Assembly: GCF_021389935.1 (NCBI RefSeq)
Contig: NZ_CP089979.1
Span: 3,205,001-3,269,000, forward strand
DNA: 64,000 nt
Source: Fulvivirga ligni
Lineage (GTDB): Bacteria > Bacteroidota > Bacteroidia > Cytophagales > Cyclobacteriaceae
Direction of reading: 5' to 3'
Positions within the stretch are counted from its first letter, which is position 1; each line of letters starts with the position of its first letter. Shown in pieces: positions 26,700 through 36,021 of this stretch. Below the pieces are notes generated by a model that saw nothing but the letters and a program-made list of their open reading frames with translations, searched no databases and had not been told where the DNA came from. A program made the translations under genes and the position numbers.

Positions 26700-26772
26700 T
26701 CCAAAGAAGATTAATTTAGCGGTGAAACCTCTCCATTGAAATGTCGTTGTTAGATTTTTATTCTGTTGACTT

Positions 26773-27309
26773 ATGAAGATATTGATCATTGGTGCATCAG
26801 GAAATGGAACTACCACCCTGGCGGGTGAAATTGCCAAAAATTCAGCATTCACCCATTTAGATGCGGATAATTATTACTGGAAGAAAACAGAAGTGCCTTT
26901 TACAGAAAAGGAATCTTTACAGGATAGAAATGATCATCTAAAAAGTGATTTATCAAAAGTAGAGAATGCAGTGGTCAGTGGTTCGCTCATTAGCTGGGGC
27001 CATGAATGGAAGTCTTATTTCGATCTGGTTGTGTTTATATACCTGCCCAATGCTATACGCATGCAGCGCCTTCGACAACGAGAGCAGCAACGCTACGGTG
27101 AAAAGCTAATCACCGATGATCTCACCCGAAGAAACTCAGAGGCATTCCTCACCTGGGCCGAACAATACGATGACCCTGATTTTACAGGCAGATCCTTTAA
27201 AATTCAGGAGCAATGGCTCAGGGAGGTCTCGGGTACAGTCATTTGGCTGGAAGGAGAGTTGGAGCTGGAGGAGAAGGTGGAAGAGGTTTTCAATCACATA
27301 AATCAATGA
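26773..27309 (+). CDS. P-loop NTPase, adenylate-kinase-like
   Basis: A 178-residue protein beginning with a P-loop (IIGASGNGTTTLAGEIA, Walker A as GASGNGTT). DADNYYWKKTEVPF, VVSGSLISWG and VVFIYLPNAIRMQRLRQRE (lid-like Arg-rich helix) fit small AAA/adenylate-kinase-like nucleoside or shikimate kinase-type folds. The phosphate acceptor is unknown. Transcribed alone or with the following secreted protein gene (35 bp gap). Confidence 0.75.
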   Translation: MKILIIGASGNGTTTLAGEIAKNSAFTHLDADNYYWKKTEVPFTEKESLQDRNDHLKSDLSKVENAVVSGSLISWGHEWKSYFDLVVFIYLPNAIRMQRLRQREQQRYGEKLITDDLTRRNSEAFLTWAEQYDDPDFTGRSFKIQEQWLREVSGTVIWLEGELELEEKVEEVFNHINQ

Positions 27310-27344
27310 TTGTATAAAAAAAGCTTTATAATTAAAAAAAACTC

Positions 27345-28070
27345 ATGAAATCGGTCATTCTCATCATTTTGGCAATATTCTCCAGTTGTTTCGTGAAAGC
27401 GGACGTTGGCGCGTGCCGATTTTATGAAGTTAAAGTACAGTTAAAAGACAATTCTGTATTAAGTGGGTATTTACAACTGGCTTCAAGAAATATCCTTCCG
27501 AAAAACAATGATCAGTTGCTGTCTTATTTAAAAAGTGAGAGAGAACAAAAAAACGGAAAGATCAGACTATTTGTATCCATTCAAACTATTAATTTTCCCA
27601 AGCCTGAAGAGCCTGTTAAAATTAAATACTCAGCGGCTTCACTAGAAGATATGCAAGTCTTAAGCTTAGAAAATATTAAGAAGATTGATATTGTTGAAAT
27701 GAAGTCCTGTGAGTGTAAGTTACAGAGAACGGAATGTGAGTATTCAGATTCAGACTTTCAAATTGCCTACTATCATAAGTTGATTATATTGGCTCAAAAG
27801 GAGATAGATCAACTAAATTCTGCCCCACCTATATTCTCTAATACAGTTCAAGTGGACCAAACCGATATAGATGTTTTCGCCGTTCTTAGCTATAATCAAG
27901 AATTAGATCAATCAGCGTTCAACGACCTTTCGAATAAATTGAAATTCCCCAAGCAAGACGATCAAACATGGGACGATTATGCCATTAAACGCCAAAAGCA
28001 CATAAATCAGGTCAGAGAATCATTAAGAGAAAAAGGAATAATTATCATTGAACTGTTTAGTTATACCTGA
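27345..28070 (+). CDS. Secreted protein, function unknown
   Basis: A 241-residue protein with an N-terminal signal peptide (MKSVILIILAIFSSCFVKAD). A short beta-rich part (YEVKVQLKDNSVLSGYLQL) precedes a mainly helical remainder; a Cys-rich segment EMKSCECKLQRTECEY lies near residue 125. No family or catalytic motif is recognised. It ends just upstream of the tandem repeat at 28072. Confidence 0.6.
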   Translation: MKSVILIILAIFSSCFVKADVGACRFYEVKVQLKDNSVLSGYLQLASRNILPKNNDQLLSYLKSEREQKNGKIRLFVSIQTINFPKPEEPVKIKYSAASLEDMQVLSLENIKKIDIVEMKSCECKLQRTECEYSDSDFQIAYYHKLIILAQKEIDQLNSAPPIFSNTVQVDQTDIDVFAVLSYNQELDQSAFNDLSNKLKFPKQDDQTWDDYAIKRQKHINQVRESLREKGIIIIELFSYT

Positions 28071-28071
28071 T

Positions 28072-28120
28072 TTGAGCTCGATCGCAATTTTGAGCTCGAT
28101 CGCAATTATATTGCGATCGA
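28072..28120. repeat. 18-bp tandem repeat followed by an inverted copy
   Basis: TTGAGCTCGATCGCAATT occurs twice head to tail (28072-28089 and 28090-28107) without mismatch, and TTGCGATCGA (28111-28120) is the inverse complement of TCGATCGCAA inside the second copy (28096-28105), so a hairpin with a 5-nt loop is possible. It lies 2 bp after the stop of the secreted protein gene. Confidence 0.8.
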
Positions 28121-28128
28121 AACATTCC

Positions 28129-28147
28129 CGGGCATTTGTAATGCCCG
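28129..28147. terminator. Hairpin between convergent genes
   Basis: CGGGCAT (28129-28135) and ATGCCCG (28141-28147) form a 7-bp stem with a 5-nt loop between the secreted protein gene and the Pmp3-like gene. No strong T tract. Confidence 0.5.
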
Positions 28148-28160
28148 AGTTCTATGCTCA

Positions 28161-28319
28161 TCACCCCTTACTATTCACCCATAAAGCATGAATAGCCCCT
28201 GGTACCCAGAAGATGATGGTAAGGATAAGGTTAACCAAAAAGGTGGTGCCCAGTCCATGTTTTAGGAATACGGCCAATGGTGGAATTAGTATGCTTAATA
28301 TAATGGTGAGTAATGACAT
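28161..28319 (-). CDS. Pmp3/YqaE-family small membrane protein
   Basis: From ATG 28319 a 52-residue protein with two membrane helices (MSLLTIILSILIPPLAVFLKHG and FLVNLILTIIFWVPGAIHALWV), the classical UPF0057/Pmp3 pattern: the PPLAVF motif and ending in HALWV. Members modulate membrane potential and are salt- or cold-stress linked. An upstream in-frame extension to 28352 is not needed. Confidence 0.88.
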   Translation of the reverse strand: MSLLTIILSILIPPLAVFLKHGLGTTFLVNLILTIIFWVPGAIHALWVNSKG

Positions 28320-28427
28320 AGTTTTTTTAGTTATAGTTATTGATTTCATCAACAGCCGCTCACTTACAATTGTTTAAGCCACTCTCATTCGCCGCACCTT
28401 CTGAGTAATGAAATGACCAAAATGCCT

Positions 28428-28435
28428 TAGCTTTG
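28428..28435 (+). promoter_or_regulatory. -7 box directly before a start codon (possible leaderless transcript)
   Basis: TAGCTTTG matches TAnnTTTG exactly and ends 4 bp before the ATG at 28440, so a start of transcription at the usual spacing would fall on or very near the start codon. No clear TTTG -33 element is visible. Confidence 0.45.
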
Positions 28436-28439
28436 TAAT

Positions 28440-29216
28440 ATGAATGCGCAGATTGAAAAGATTGAGGAGGCCATAGCGCCGTTAAGAAAGCAACTTACTG
28501 ATCACCACCTTTATCAGAAATTATCTTCTCTGGAAGACATAAAAATATTTATGGAGCAGCATGTATATGCCGTGTGGGATTTTATGTCTTTGCTCAAAGC
28601 TTTACAGCAAAAACTCACCTGTACTAACGTGCCTTGGGTGCCTGCTTCAGACCCGAATGTGGCCCGTTTTATAAATGAAATAGTGCTGGGTGAGGAAAGT
28701 GATGTGAACGAAGCTGGTGATGTAATGAGTCACTATGAAATGTACTTAGCTGCCATGGAGCAAGTGGGGGCTGACACCGCTGAGATCAATCGCTTTCTAG
28801 AAAGTATTGCTAATAATGGCCTGGATAAGTCTATTGAAGCCATTGAAATACCGGCCGTTAAGAAATTTGTGCAGTTCACTTTTGATACCATTAAAACCGG
28901 TAAGCCACACCTTATTGCCTCTGCCTTTACCTTTGGCCGCGAGGATCTGATACCAGATATGTTCATCGAGATCATCAAGCGCTCAGAGCAAGAGGATAAT
29001 ACCAGTTATAATCAGCTTACTTATTATCTGAATCGCCATATAGAATTAGATGGTGACGAGCATGGACCGCTATCTTTGAAAATGATAGAAGGCCTGTGTG
29101 GAGATGATGAGAACAAATGGGAGGAAAGCCTCAAGGTGGCGAAAGAAGCTCTAGAAGTACGTATCAATCTTTGGGATAGTGTGGCTGAGCATATCGGCCA
29201 GAAAGTGATTCATTAA
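28440..29216 (+). CDS. DUF3050 family protein (haem-oxygenase-like helical fold)
   Basis: A 258-residue cytoplasmic, mostly helical protein with the DUF3050 pattern: [33 protein letters not shown] near residue 25, [17 protein letters not shown]-like segment around 95 and [20 protein letters not shown] near residue 200. The His and Glu positions resemble haem-oxygenase-fold di-metal enzymes, which include TenA- and PqqC-like proteins. Activity unknown. Overlaps the convergent gene by 4 bp. Confidence 0.82.
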   Translation: MNAQIEKIEEAIAPLRKQLTDHHLYQKLSSLEDIKIFMEQHVYAVWDFMSLLKALQQKLTCTNVPWVPASDPNVARFINEIVLGEESDVNEAGDVMSHYEMYLAAMEQVGADTAEINRFLESIANNGLDKSIEAIEIPAVKKFVQFTFDTIKTGKPHLIASAFTFGREDLIPDMFIEIIKRSEQEDNTSYNQLTYYLNRHIELDGDEHGPLSLKMIEGLCGDDENKWEESLKVAKEALEVRINLWDSVAEHIGQKVIH

Positions 29217-29716
29217 GGTACACTAGCTTCTATTTCTCCTTCAAAATAGAAAAGTATTGGTTCATTATTATCTCTTCCGGTTGCTGTAAGATCGGCAGAG
29301 ATAGACCACCTGTCATTGTTTAGCTTAGAAATGGTCAGCGTTCCGCTCGTAACTGGGTTGAAACCTCTGTTAAAGCATCTACATCCGCTTATTTCTATAA
29401 AGGCCTTATAATTTTCCCAGTCGTCTATACCAAGGTCTTTGTTGGAAGGCATGGAAATGACCAAAGTCTTGTCCATTCCGGCATCTATTCTTTTATCACC
29501 AGGGCCGATAACGGTGAGGGATAAAATGGTTTGTTCACCTTCAGTAAAAGCTAACGTATTATCAGTGACGGTGAAATCACTTTGGCTATGAAGAGTTAGC
29601 GTGGCCTTAGGCTGAGAAGTAGAAGATTGGGCATAGCTGATATGCGTTAGTAATACCAGCCATGCACCTAATATAATCTTAGTTTTCGCTAATTGTAATT
29701 TTTTCAATCTTATCAC
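29213..29716 (-). CDS. Secreted beta-rich protein, function unknown
   Basis: A 167-residue protein with signal peptide ([17 protein letters not shown]) and a beta-rich mature domain containing [11 protein letters not shown], a Cys pair possibly disulfide-bonded in the periplasm. Its start lies inside the end of the upstream cyclophilin gene (38-bp overlap in another frame), suggesting translational coupling. Not recognised. Confidence 0.6.
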   Translation of the reverse strand: MIRLKKLQLAKTKIILGAWLVLLTHISYAQSSTSQPKATLTLHSQSDFTVTDNTLAFTEGEQTILSLTVIGPGDKRIDAGMDKTLVISMPSNKDLGIDDWENYKAFIEISGCRCFNRGFNPVTSGTLTISKLNNDRWSISADLTATGRDNNEPILFYFEGEIEASVP

Positions 29717-30116
29717 CTTGTCTGATGTTGTCTATAACGTCTACACCATCAACTACTTTGCCAAAACAAGTGTGATTTCTGTCCAGGTGAGCAGTATTAT
29801 CTCTGCTATGGCAGATGAAGAACTGGCTTCCGCCTGTGTTTCTTCCGGCATGAGCCATAGAAAGAACACCTCTGTCATGATATTGATTGTCACCATCTAG
29901 CTCGCAATCAATTTTGTAGCCAGGTCCGCCAGCACCAGTGCCATCAGGACAGCCACCTTGAATTACGAAATTAGGGATTACTCTGTGGAAGGTTAGTCCA
30001 TCATAAAACCCCTTTTTAGAAAGGTCTATAAAGTTTTGTACTGTTTTAGGAGCATCTTTTTCATAAAACTCCACCTTCATGGTTCCTTTTTCAGTTTTTA
30101 TCTCTGCAGTTTTCAT
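29679..30116 (-). CDS. Cyclophilin-type peptidyl-prolyl cis-trans isomerase
   Basis: A 145-residue single-domain cyclophilin with the signature FHRVIPNFVIQGGCPDGTGAGGPGY (active Arg in FHRV), LSMAHAGRNTGGSQFFICH and HLDRNHTCFGKVVDGVDV. No signal peptide, so the enzyme is cytoplasmic. A -7 box TACTTTTG on the minus strand (30144-30151) precedes the gene. Confidence 0.93.
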   Translation of the reverse strand: MKTAEIKTEKGTMKVEFYEKDAPKTVQNFIDLSKKGFYDGLTFHRVIPNFVIQGGCPDGTGAGGPGYKIDCELDGDNQYHDRGVLSMAHAGRNTGGSQFFICHSRDNTAHLDRNHTCFGKVVDGVDVIDNIRQGDKIEKITISEN

Positions 30117-30185
30117 ATTATCTATTAAGGTTAAATGCTTTTACAAAAGTATCAAATTCTGGTTTATTAGCCCTATATTTCACCC

Positions 30186-30662
30186 ATGCTGAGTGATAGA
30201 AGAAAGATGAAATTGATTAATTGGTGGCCTCCCATGCTCGGAACAGGCATCAGTTTGAAGAAAGTAGCCCCTGATATGTCGCGTTTTGAGGTGATCATGA
30301 AGATGAGGTGGTATAACAAAAATCTGGTAGGCATTCACTACGGCGGGTCTTTATATTCTATGTGCGATCCCTGGTACATGTTCATTCTTATAGCTCAGCT
30401 AGGCAAAGGTTATGTAGTTATGGACAAAGGAGCCGCCATTAGATACAAAAAGCCAGGGAAGGGCACCTTAAACTGTGTTTTTGAAGTGAAGAAGGACCAG
30501 GTGGAGAAGATAATAGCAGAGCTGGATCAGGTAGGAAAGAAGGACTACACTTTTCTTTGTGAAGTAAAAAATGAAGAAGGCGAAGTGGTGACAGAGGTAG
30601 ATAAAATAGTCTACGTCCGTAAAAAAGGCTTTGACTTTGACAGCCTCACAGAATCAAAATAA
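30186..30662 (+). CDS. DUF4442 hotdog-fold protein (acyl-CoA thioesterase-like)
   Basis: A 158-residue protein of the DUF4442 hotdog group: NWWPPMLGTGISLKKVAPDMSRFEVIMKMRWYNKNLVGIHYGGSLYSMCDP. In the family the short Asn/His-Gly-rich segment forms the CoA-proximal site. A second start at ATG 30207 (MKLINWW) is possible. Probably hydrolyses or binds acyl thioesters; exact role unknown. Divergent from the cyclophilin gene. Confidence 0.82.
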   Translation: MLSDRRKMKLINWWPPMLGTGISLKKVAPDMSRFEVIMKMRWYNKNLVGIHYGGSLYSMCDPWYMFILIAQLGKGYVVMDKGAAIRYKKPGKGTLNCVFEVKKDQVEKIIAELDQVGKKDYTFLCEVKNEEGEVVTEVDKIVYVRKKGFDFDSLTESK

Positions 30663-30738
30663 TTTGATAAAATAGGCATTTGTGTTTTTAAAAAGTAGTG
30701 GCTTAAATTAGTGCATCTTATAGCATTAAAATATCCTC

Positions 30739-31596
30739 ATGATCACTACTCTAAAAACATTCTTTATATCATTACTCATTACTCTTCCCGCCTTTTGCTT
30801 TGCCCAGGATCAGCTGGATCTAAAGGTGATGACCTCTAACATCAGGCTGGCCGCAGAAAGTGATGGTATCAACTACTGGGATAATCGCCGAGACTGGTTT
30901 GGAGATTTTGTGAGGTTTGAAGATGTAGATATTTTCGGCGCTCAGGAAGTGCTTTATTCTCAGCTAACAGATATTAAAGACAGACTTCCTGCCTATGAGC
31001 ACATTGGTGTGGGCCGTGAAGGAGAAAACAAAGGAGAGTTTTCACCCATATTTTACAAAAAAGATAAATTTGAGGTGTTAGAATCTGAAACTTTCTGGCT
31101 TTCGCCAACGCCGCAAAAGGTGGCTTCTAAAGGTTGGGATGCCGCATTACCACGCATCGTTACCTGGGCTAAATTTAAAGATAAGGCCACTGGCAAAGAG
31201 TTTTACTTTTTCAATACACACTTCGATCATATAGGCAAAGAAGCACGTAAGCAAAGTGCAGAAATCATAAAAAACAAAGTGGCTAAAGTAGCTGGTAATC
31301 AACCAGTAATCGTTACGGGAGACTTCAATGTGCCTCCGGCTAATGCACCTTATCAGGTACTAACCTCCGGAAGCGATAAGCTGGAAGATACCTTTAAGCA
31401 AGCAGAAAGGAAATATGGCCCTTTTTACACATTTAATGGATTCCAACTAGAGCCTGATATGAAAAGAGATAGAATTGATTATATCTTTTACAAAGGCGAT
31501 GTTTCTATCGTCACTTATCAGGTGGTAGATGGCCAGAGGGGAAAAACCTATATTTCAGACCATTTTCCAATAATCGTTGAGGCGAAAGTTAACTAG
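30739..31596 (+). CDS. Secreted endonuclease/exonuclease/phosphatase-family protein
   Basis: A 285-residue protein with signal peptide (LLITLPAFCFAQ) and the full EEP metal site: N34-type LKVMTSNIR, FGAQEV (Glu), FFNTHFDH (His), VTGDFNVPP (Asp/Asn), and the final ISDHFPI (Asp-His). Family members include DNase I-like enzymes, sphingomyelinase-like and inositol-phosphatase-like proteins. Secretion fits phosphodiester or phosphoester cleavage in the periplasm. Ends in a 4-bp overlap with dinB. Confidence 0.85.
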   Translation: MITTLKTFFISLLITLPAFCFAQDQLDLKVMTSNIRLAAESDGINYWDNRRDWFGDFVRFEDVDIFGAQEVLYSQLTDIKDRLPAYEHIGVGREGENKGEFSPIFYKKDKFEVLESETFWLSPTPQKVASKGWDAALPRIVTWAKFKDKATGKEFYFFNTHFDHIGKEARKQSAEIIKNKVAKVAGNQPVIVTGDFNVPPANAPYQVLTSGSDKLEDTFKQAERKYGPFYTFNGFQLEPDMKRDRIDYIFYKGDVSIVTYQVVDGQRGKTYISDHFPIIVEAKVN

Positions 31597-32660
31597 AACT
31601 TTAATGTGAGCTGTCCGGAGGGTTCTTCTTTCAGCTCATGATTAAGGTTGGAAATGGAGAGCCCTAGGAGCCTTACTTTCATAGATTCGTTGTCAAAAGT
31701 GCCTAAAAGCTCTTCGTAGAGCTGCTTTATCTGGGCCTCATCTTCGATCCATTGAGTGATGGTCTTACTTCTGGTAATCTGCTGAAAATCATGGAATTTC
31801 ACTTTCAAAGTAAGGGTTTTGCCTTTGGTGTTGGACCTTTCCATGCGTCCGGTAAGCACCTGGGTGATCTTCTCCAGCTCTGTTTTTAGTTCGGCTGTGG
31901 TAGTCCTATCGTCTTCAAAGGTGTTTTCAGCACCAAGAGATTTCCTGATTCTGTTAGGCGTTACCTCCCTTTCGTCCAGACCCCTAGCAATTCTATAGTA
32001 ATACCGGCCTGACTTCCCAAAACGAGATGCCAGGTCCGCTTCACTATACTTTTTGAGATCAGCGCCATTCAAAATGCCCATCTTCCTCATTTTTTCTGCC
32101 GTTACTTTACCTATGCCGAAAAAACGCTCAATGGGTAAAGTCTCCACAAAACGCTCAGCTTCATCTGGCGGAATGAGGAAAAAGCCATTGGGCTTATTAA
32201 CATCAGAGGCAGTTTTAGCCAGAAACTTATTGATAGATATACCAGCAGAAGCGGTAAGCTGAGTTTCTTCTAGTATGCGCTTTCTTATCTCCTGAGCAAT
32301 GAGCGTAGCAGATGGCATATCCTTTTTGTTAACCGTCACATCAAGATAAGCCTCATCTAAAGACAAGGGCTCCACCAAATCAGTATACTCGTAAAAGATA
32401 TTCCGAATTTGGTTAGAAACACCTTTATAGGCATCGAACCTGGGCTTCACAAAAATCAGATCAGGACATTTTATGGCTGCAATTTTAGAAGGCATAGCAG
32501 AGCGCACACCGAATTTGCGGGCCTCATAGCTGGCGGCGGCTACTACACCACGGCGGGAGCTTCCCCCCACAGCCACAGGCTTCCCTTTGAGCTCAGGGTT
32601 GTCACGCTGCTCTACGGAGGCATAAAAGGCGTCCATGTCTATATGTATGATTTTTCGCAT
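31593..32660 (-). CDS. dinB: DNA polymerase IV (Y-family, DinB)
   Basis: A 355-residue DinB with catalytic acids in IHIDMDAFYASVEQRDNP and SLDEAYLDVT, the YEARKFGVRSAMPS nucleotide-binding region, fingers and thumb with TASAGISINKFLAKTASDVNKPNG, a little finger domain, and a C-terminal QLTLKF that resembles a beta-clamp-binding motif. Translesion polymerase, mutagenic under DNA damage. No LexA site was sought successfully in the upstream region. Confidence 0.95.
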   Translation of the reverse strand: MRKIIHIDMDAFYASVEQRDNPELKGKPVAVGGSSRRGVVAAASYEARKFGVRSAMPSKIAAIKCPDLIFVKPRFDAYKGVSNQIRNIFYEYTDLVEPLSLDEAYLDVTVNKKDMPSATLIAQEIRKRILEETQLTASAGISINKFLAKTASDVNKPNGFFLIPPDEAERFVETLPIERFFGIGKVTAEKMRKMGILNGADLKKYSEADLASRFGKSGRYYYRIARGLDEREVTPNRIRKSLGAENTFEDDRTTTAELKTELEKITQVLTGRMERSNTKGKTLTLKVKFHDFQQITRSKTITQWIEDEAQIKQLYEELLGTFDNESMKVRLLGLSISNLNHELKEEPSGQLTLKF

Positions 32661-32794
32661 TAACCTTTACAACAGGTGTATTTTACCGCTTAAATAATTG
32701 CTATGTGATTTTAACTCTTTAGTTTACATATTACGCTACAAGCTTAAACAACGTTTGGCTTAAATCATTAAATCAACCAAAAAAAGGAGGAAAC

Positions 32795-34435
32795 TTGAAA
32801 CGAAGAGACTTTATGCAACTGGCCGGTTTTGGTGCCGGAGCCATGATGATCCCCGCTTCTGTAATGGGGAACGCCATTCCGGTAGAGGCACTTTTAGATC
32901 CAGGGCTGGATGTAGCTAGCAAGAAAAAGCTGGCCGACGTGGCCTTAAACAGTGCCAGATCACTAGGAGCATCTTATGCCGACGCCAGAATAGGTCGCTA
33001 CTTAAATCAGTATGTTTTTACCCGTGAAGATAAAGTGCAGAATGTGGTGAACACCGAATCATTCGGTATGGGCATCAGGGTAATAGCCAATGGTACCTGG
33101 GGCTTTGCTTCAACTAATGATGTTTCGCCGGAAGGCATAAAAAAAGCCACTGAACAAGCCGTGGCTATAGCTAAGGCCAACTCCAAAATACAAAAGGAAC
33201 CAGTAATACTTGCTCCGGTACAAGGTTACGGAGAGGTAAGCTGGAAAACCCCCATCAAAAAAGACTTTAAAGAAGTGCCGGTTTCAGAAAAGGTAGATCT
33301 ACTACTGAATGCTAATGCCGCAGCCATGGATAATGGAGCCAGTTTTGTTAATTCGGCTTTATTCATGGTCAATGAACAAAAATACTTTGCCTCTACAGAG
33401 GGCTCTTACATAGACCAGGATATCCATAGAATATGGCCTACGTTTGGTGTAACGGCTATTGATAAGGAGAAAGGCAAGTTCAAATCTCGTCAGGCGCTTA
33501 GTGCTCCTATGGGCATGGGCTATGAATATATGGATGGCTTGGCCTCAGAGAAAATTGCCGGCCCTGGCGATCTGATGTTCTACCGCAATAGCTATGATAT
33601 AGTAGAGGATGCCACTGCGGCTGCCAAGCAAGCCAAAGAGATGCTTACAGCCAAGTCGGTTGATCCTGGAAAATATTCTGTAGTGTTAGATCCTAACCAC
33701 CTGGGGCTGACTATCCATGAGTCGGTAGGTCACCCGCTAGAGTTGGATAGGGTACTGGGCTATGAAGCTAACTACGCAGGTACCAGCTTCGCTACTTTGG
33801 ATAAATGGAAAACCAAGGATTTCCAATATGGTAGTGACATTGTGAATATTGTAGCTGATAAAACGCAGCCGCATTCACTTGGCGCTGTTGGTTATGATGA
33901 TGAAGGGGTGAAGACCAAGAAATGGGACTTAATAAGAAATGGAATTTTAGTGAACTATGAAGCCATCAGAGATCAAGTGCATATGCTGGATCAGAAGGAA
34001 TCTCATGGTTGCTGCTATTCTCAGAGCTGGAATGATGTTCAGTTCCAAAGAATGCCAAACGTTTCTTTAGAGCCTGGAAAAGAAAAATACTCTGTTTCTG
34101 ATATGATCAAAGATGTAGAGAAAGGTGTGTATATCGCCGGTAGAGGTTCATACTCTATTGACCAACAGCGATATAACTTTCAGTTTGGAGGCACCGTGTT
34201 CTACGAGATCAAAGACGGTGAAATCGGCGGAATGCTGAATGATGTGGCTTACCAGTCAAACACCCAGGAATTCTGGAATTCATGCAGTAAGATTTGTGAT
34301 AAGGACGACTACCGCATGTTCGGCTCTTTCTTTGATGGTAAGGGACAGCCTTCACAGGTGAGTGCTGTATCTCACGGGTGTTCTACCACACGTTTCGATA
34401 ACGTGAATGTGATCAACACCGGCCGTAGTATTTAA
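32795..34435 (+). CDS. tldD: TldD-family metalloprotease with Tat signal peptide
   Basis: A 546-residue TldD-type protein. Residues 1-25 are a Tat signal (KRRDFMQLAGFGAGAMMIP). The metalloprotease motif HEXXXH is HESVGH at residues 308-313. The start is TTG at 32795, preceded by a perfect AAAAGGAGG Shine-Dalgarno, which is rare in Bacteroidota. The partner TldE-like gene follows 31 bp downstream. TldD/TldE complexes cleave unfolded or modified peptides; the Tat signal puts this copy in the periplasm. Confidence 0.9.
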   Translation: MKRRDFMQLAGFGAGAMMIPASVMGNAIPVEALLDPGLDVASKKKLADVALNSARSLGASYADARIGRYLNQYVFTREDKVQNVVNTESFGMGIRVIANGTWGFASTNDVSPEGIKKATEQAVAIAKANSKIQKEPVILAPVQGYGEVSWKTPIKKDFKEVPVSEKVDLLLNANAAAMDNGASFVNSALFMVNEQKYFASTEGSYIDQDIHRIWPTFGVTAIDKEKGKFKSRQALSAPMGMGYEYMDGLASEKIAGPGDLMFYRNSYDIVEDATAAAKQAKEMLTAKSVDPGKYSVVLDPNHLGLTIHESVGHPLELDRVLGYEANYAGTSFATLDKWKTKDFQYGSDIVNIVADKTQPHSLGAVGYDDEGVKTKKWDLIRNGILVNYEAIRDQVHMLDQKESHGCCYSQSWNDVQFQRMPNVSLEPGKEKYSVSDMIKDVEKGVYIAGRGSYSIDQQRYNFQFGGTVFYEIKDGEIGGMLNDVAYQSNTQEFWNSCSKICDKDDYRMFGSFFDGKGQPSQVSAVSHGCSTTRFDNVNVINTGRSI

Positions 34436-34465
34436 ACAGTTGTATTACTAAAGATTAAAATTAAA

Positions 34466-35782
34466 ATGGCAATATTTTCAAAAGAAGAAGCTAAGCAAAT
34501 TATGGAAAAGGCCCTGAGCTTTTCCTCTGCTGATAGCTGCGAAATAAATATGAGCGGTAGTGAGAGTGGTAACATCCGTTATGCTAGAAATACCGTTTCT
34601 ACGGCTGGGCACCGTTCTAACCAAACCTTAGTGGTGCAAGCTAGTTTCGGTAAAAAATCAGGAACAGCCACTATAGATGAATTTACTGATGCCGCCTTGG
34701 AAAGAGTGGTGAAAAGAGCGGAGGAGCTGGCTCGTTTAGCGCCGGAAAACCCTGAGTTCATGGGGCCATTGGATCCACAGCAGTATGATGATTCTATCAC
34801 TTTTAAGCAATCTACGGCAGATATCACTCCGGAGTACAGAGCTGAAGTAGCCCGTAAAAGTATAGAGCCGGCAGCCAAGAAAGATGTTACAGCGGCTGGG
34901 TTTTTAAATGATAGTTCAAGCTTCAATGCTTTATTAAATAACAAAGGCCTTTTCGCTTACAACCAGGCCACTGGTCTTGATTTTACTGTTACCATGAGAA
35001 CTAATGATGGCACAGGATCAGGCTGGGTAACTAGAGATTTTAATGATGTGAATAAATTCGATGCTGCCGAGGCTTCTCAGGTGGCTATCGATAAGGCGAT
35101 CATGTCTCAGAATGCTAAGGCCATTGAGCCAGGTAAATACACCGTGATTTTAGAGCCAGCTGCTTCAGTAGATCTTTTACAGAACATGTTCTATTCTTTA
35201 AATGCCAGAACTGCAGATGAGGGTAGAAGTTTTATGTCAAAAGAAGGTGGAGGCACCAAGCTGGGCCAGCAGATAGTGGATGAAAGAGTGAATATTTACT
35301 CTGATCCATTAAACCCATTAGTGCCAGGCTCTACCTGGACGGGTGACGGTCTGCCAAGAAAGAAAACCAAATGGATTGAGAACGGTGTGGCTAAGAATCT
35401 GGCTTATGACAGATATTGGGCTCAGCAGCAAGGTGTTGAACCAGTGCCATTCCCGAGTAACGCCATCATGGAAGGGGGTAGTGCTTCCCTGGAAGATATG
35501 ATTAAGGATACCAAAAAAGGTGTGCTGGTAACGCGTTTGTGGTACATCCGTACGGTAGATCCTCAAACATTATTGTACACTGGGCTTACCAGAGATGGTA
35601 CTTTCTATATTGAAAATGGCAGAATAAAGCATCCTGTAAAGAACTTCAGGTTTAACGAAAGCCCTATCATCATGCTAAACAACCTGGAAACTCTAGGTCA
35701 GCAAGTAAGGGTAGATGGCAACCTGATTCCGTACATGAAAGTGCGTGACTTTACATTCACCAGCTTATCAGATGCTGTATAA
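34466..35782 (+). CDS. TldE/PmbA-family partner subunit
   Basis: A 438-residue TldD/PmbA homologue without an obvious signal peptide and without the HEXXXH motif, as in TldE/PmbA subunits. Conserved TldE features include GNIRYARNTVSTAG near residue 30, the long central beta-rich domain and the C-terminal NFRFNESPIIMLNNLE. It should form a heterodimer with the upstream TldD. One oddity is that the partner has a Tat signal and this one does not; it could be exported by piggyback. Confidence 0.88.
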   Translation: MAIFSKEEAKQIMEKALSFSSADSCEINMSGSESGNIRYARNTVSTAGHRSNQTLVVQASFGKKSGTATIDEFTDAALERVVKRAEELARLAPENPEFMGPLDPQQYDDSITFKQSTADITPEYRAEVARKSIEPAAKKDVTAAGFLNDSSSFNALLNNKGLFAYNQATGLDFTVTMRTNDGTGSGWVTRDFNDVNKFDAAEASQVAIDKAIMSQNAKAIEPGKYTVILEPAASVDLLQNMFYSLNARTADEGRSFMSKEGGGTKLGQQIVDERVNIYSDPLNPLVPGSTWTGDGLPRKKTKWIENGVAKNLAYDRYWAQQQGVEPVPFPSNAIMEGGSASLEDMIKDTKKGVLVTRLWYIRTVDPQTLLYTGLTRDGTFYIENGRIKHPVKNFRFNESPIIMLNNLETLGQQVRVDGNLIPYMKVRDFTFTSLSDAV

Positions 35783-35973
35783 CTTTAAATAGAAACAGGT
35801 TAAAGGTGCTGGCTCAAAAGTTATGACCAGATCAGTAATGTCACATGGAGGCATGCGAAATGAATTACCTATTCAAGATAATTAGGATTTCAATGATCTC
35901 CATCAGACATAAAGTTACTTTGACCAACATAATTTAACATCAAGGTCTGTGTCTCAACGGACCAAAAACAATA

Positions 35974-36021
35974 AGCCAGGGTGAGAAAGCCCTGGCTATA
36001 CTTAAAATAATATTTCCAGGG
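35974..36021 (+). promoter_or_regulatory. Mutually exclusive hairpins in the leader of the DUF4159-MoxR operon
   Basis: AGCCAGGG (35974-35981) can pair with CCCTGGCT (35990-35997); alternatively CCCTGG (35990-35995) can pair with CCAGGG at 36016-36021, which ends 2 bases before the GGAG Shine-Dalgarno (36024-36027) of the DUF4159 gene. On the minus strand the first hairpin is followed by a T tract. The two alternatives could switch translation. Confidence 0.45.
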
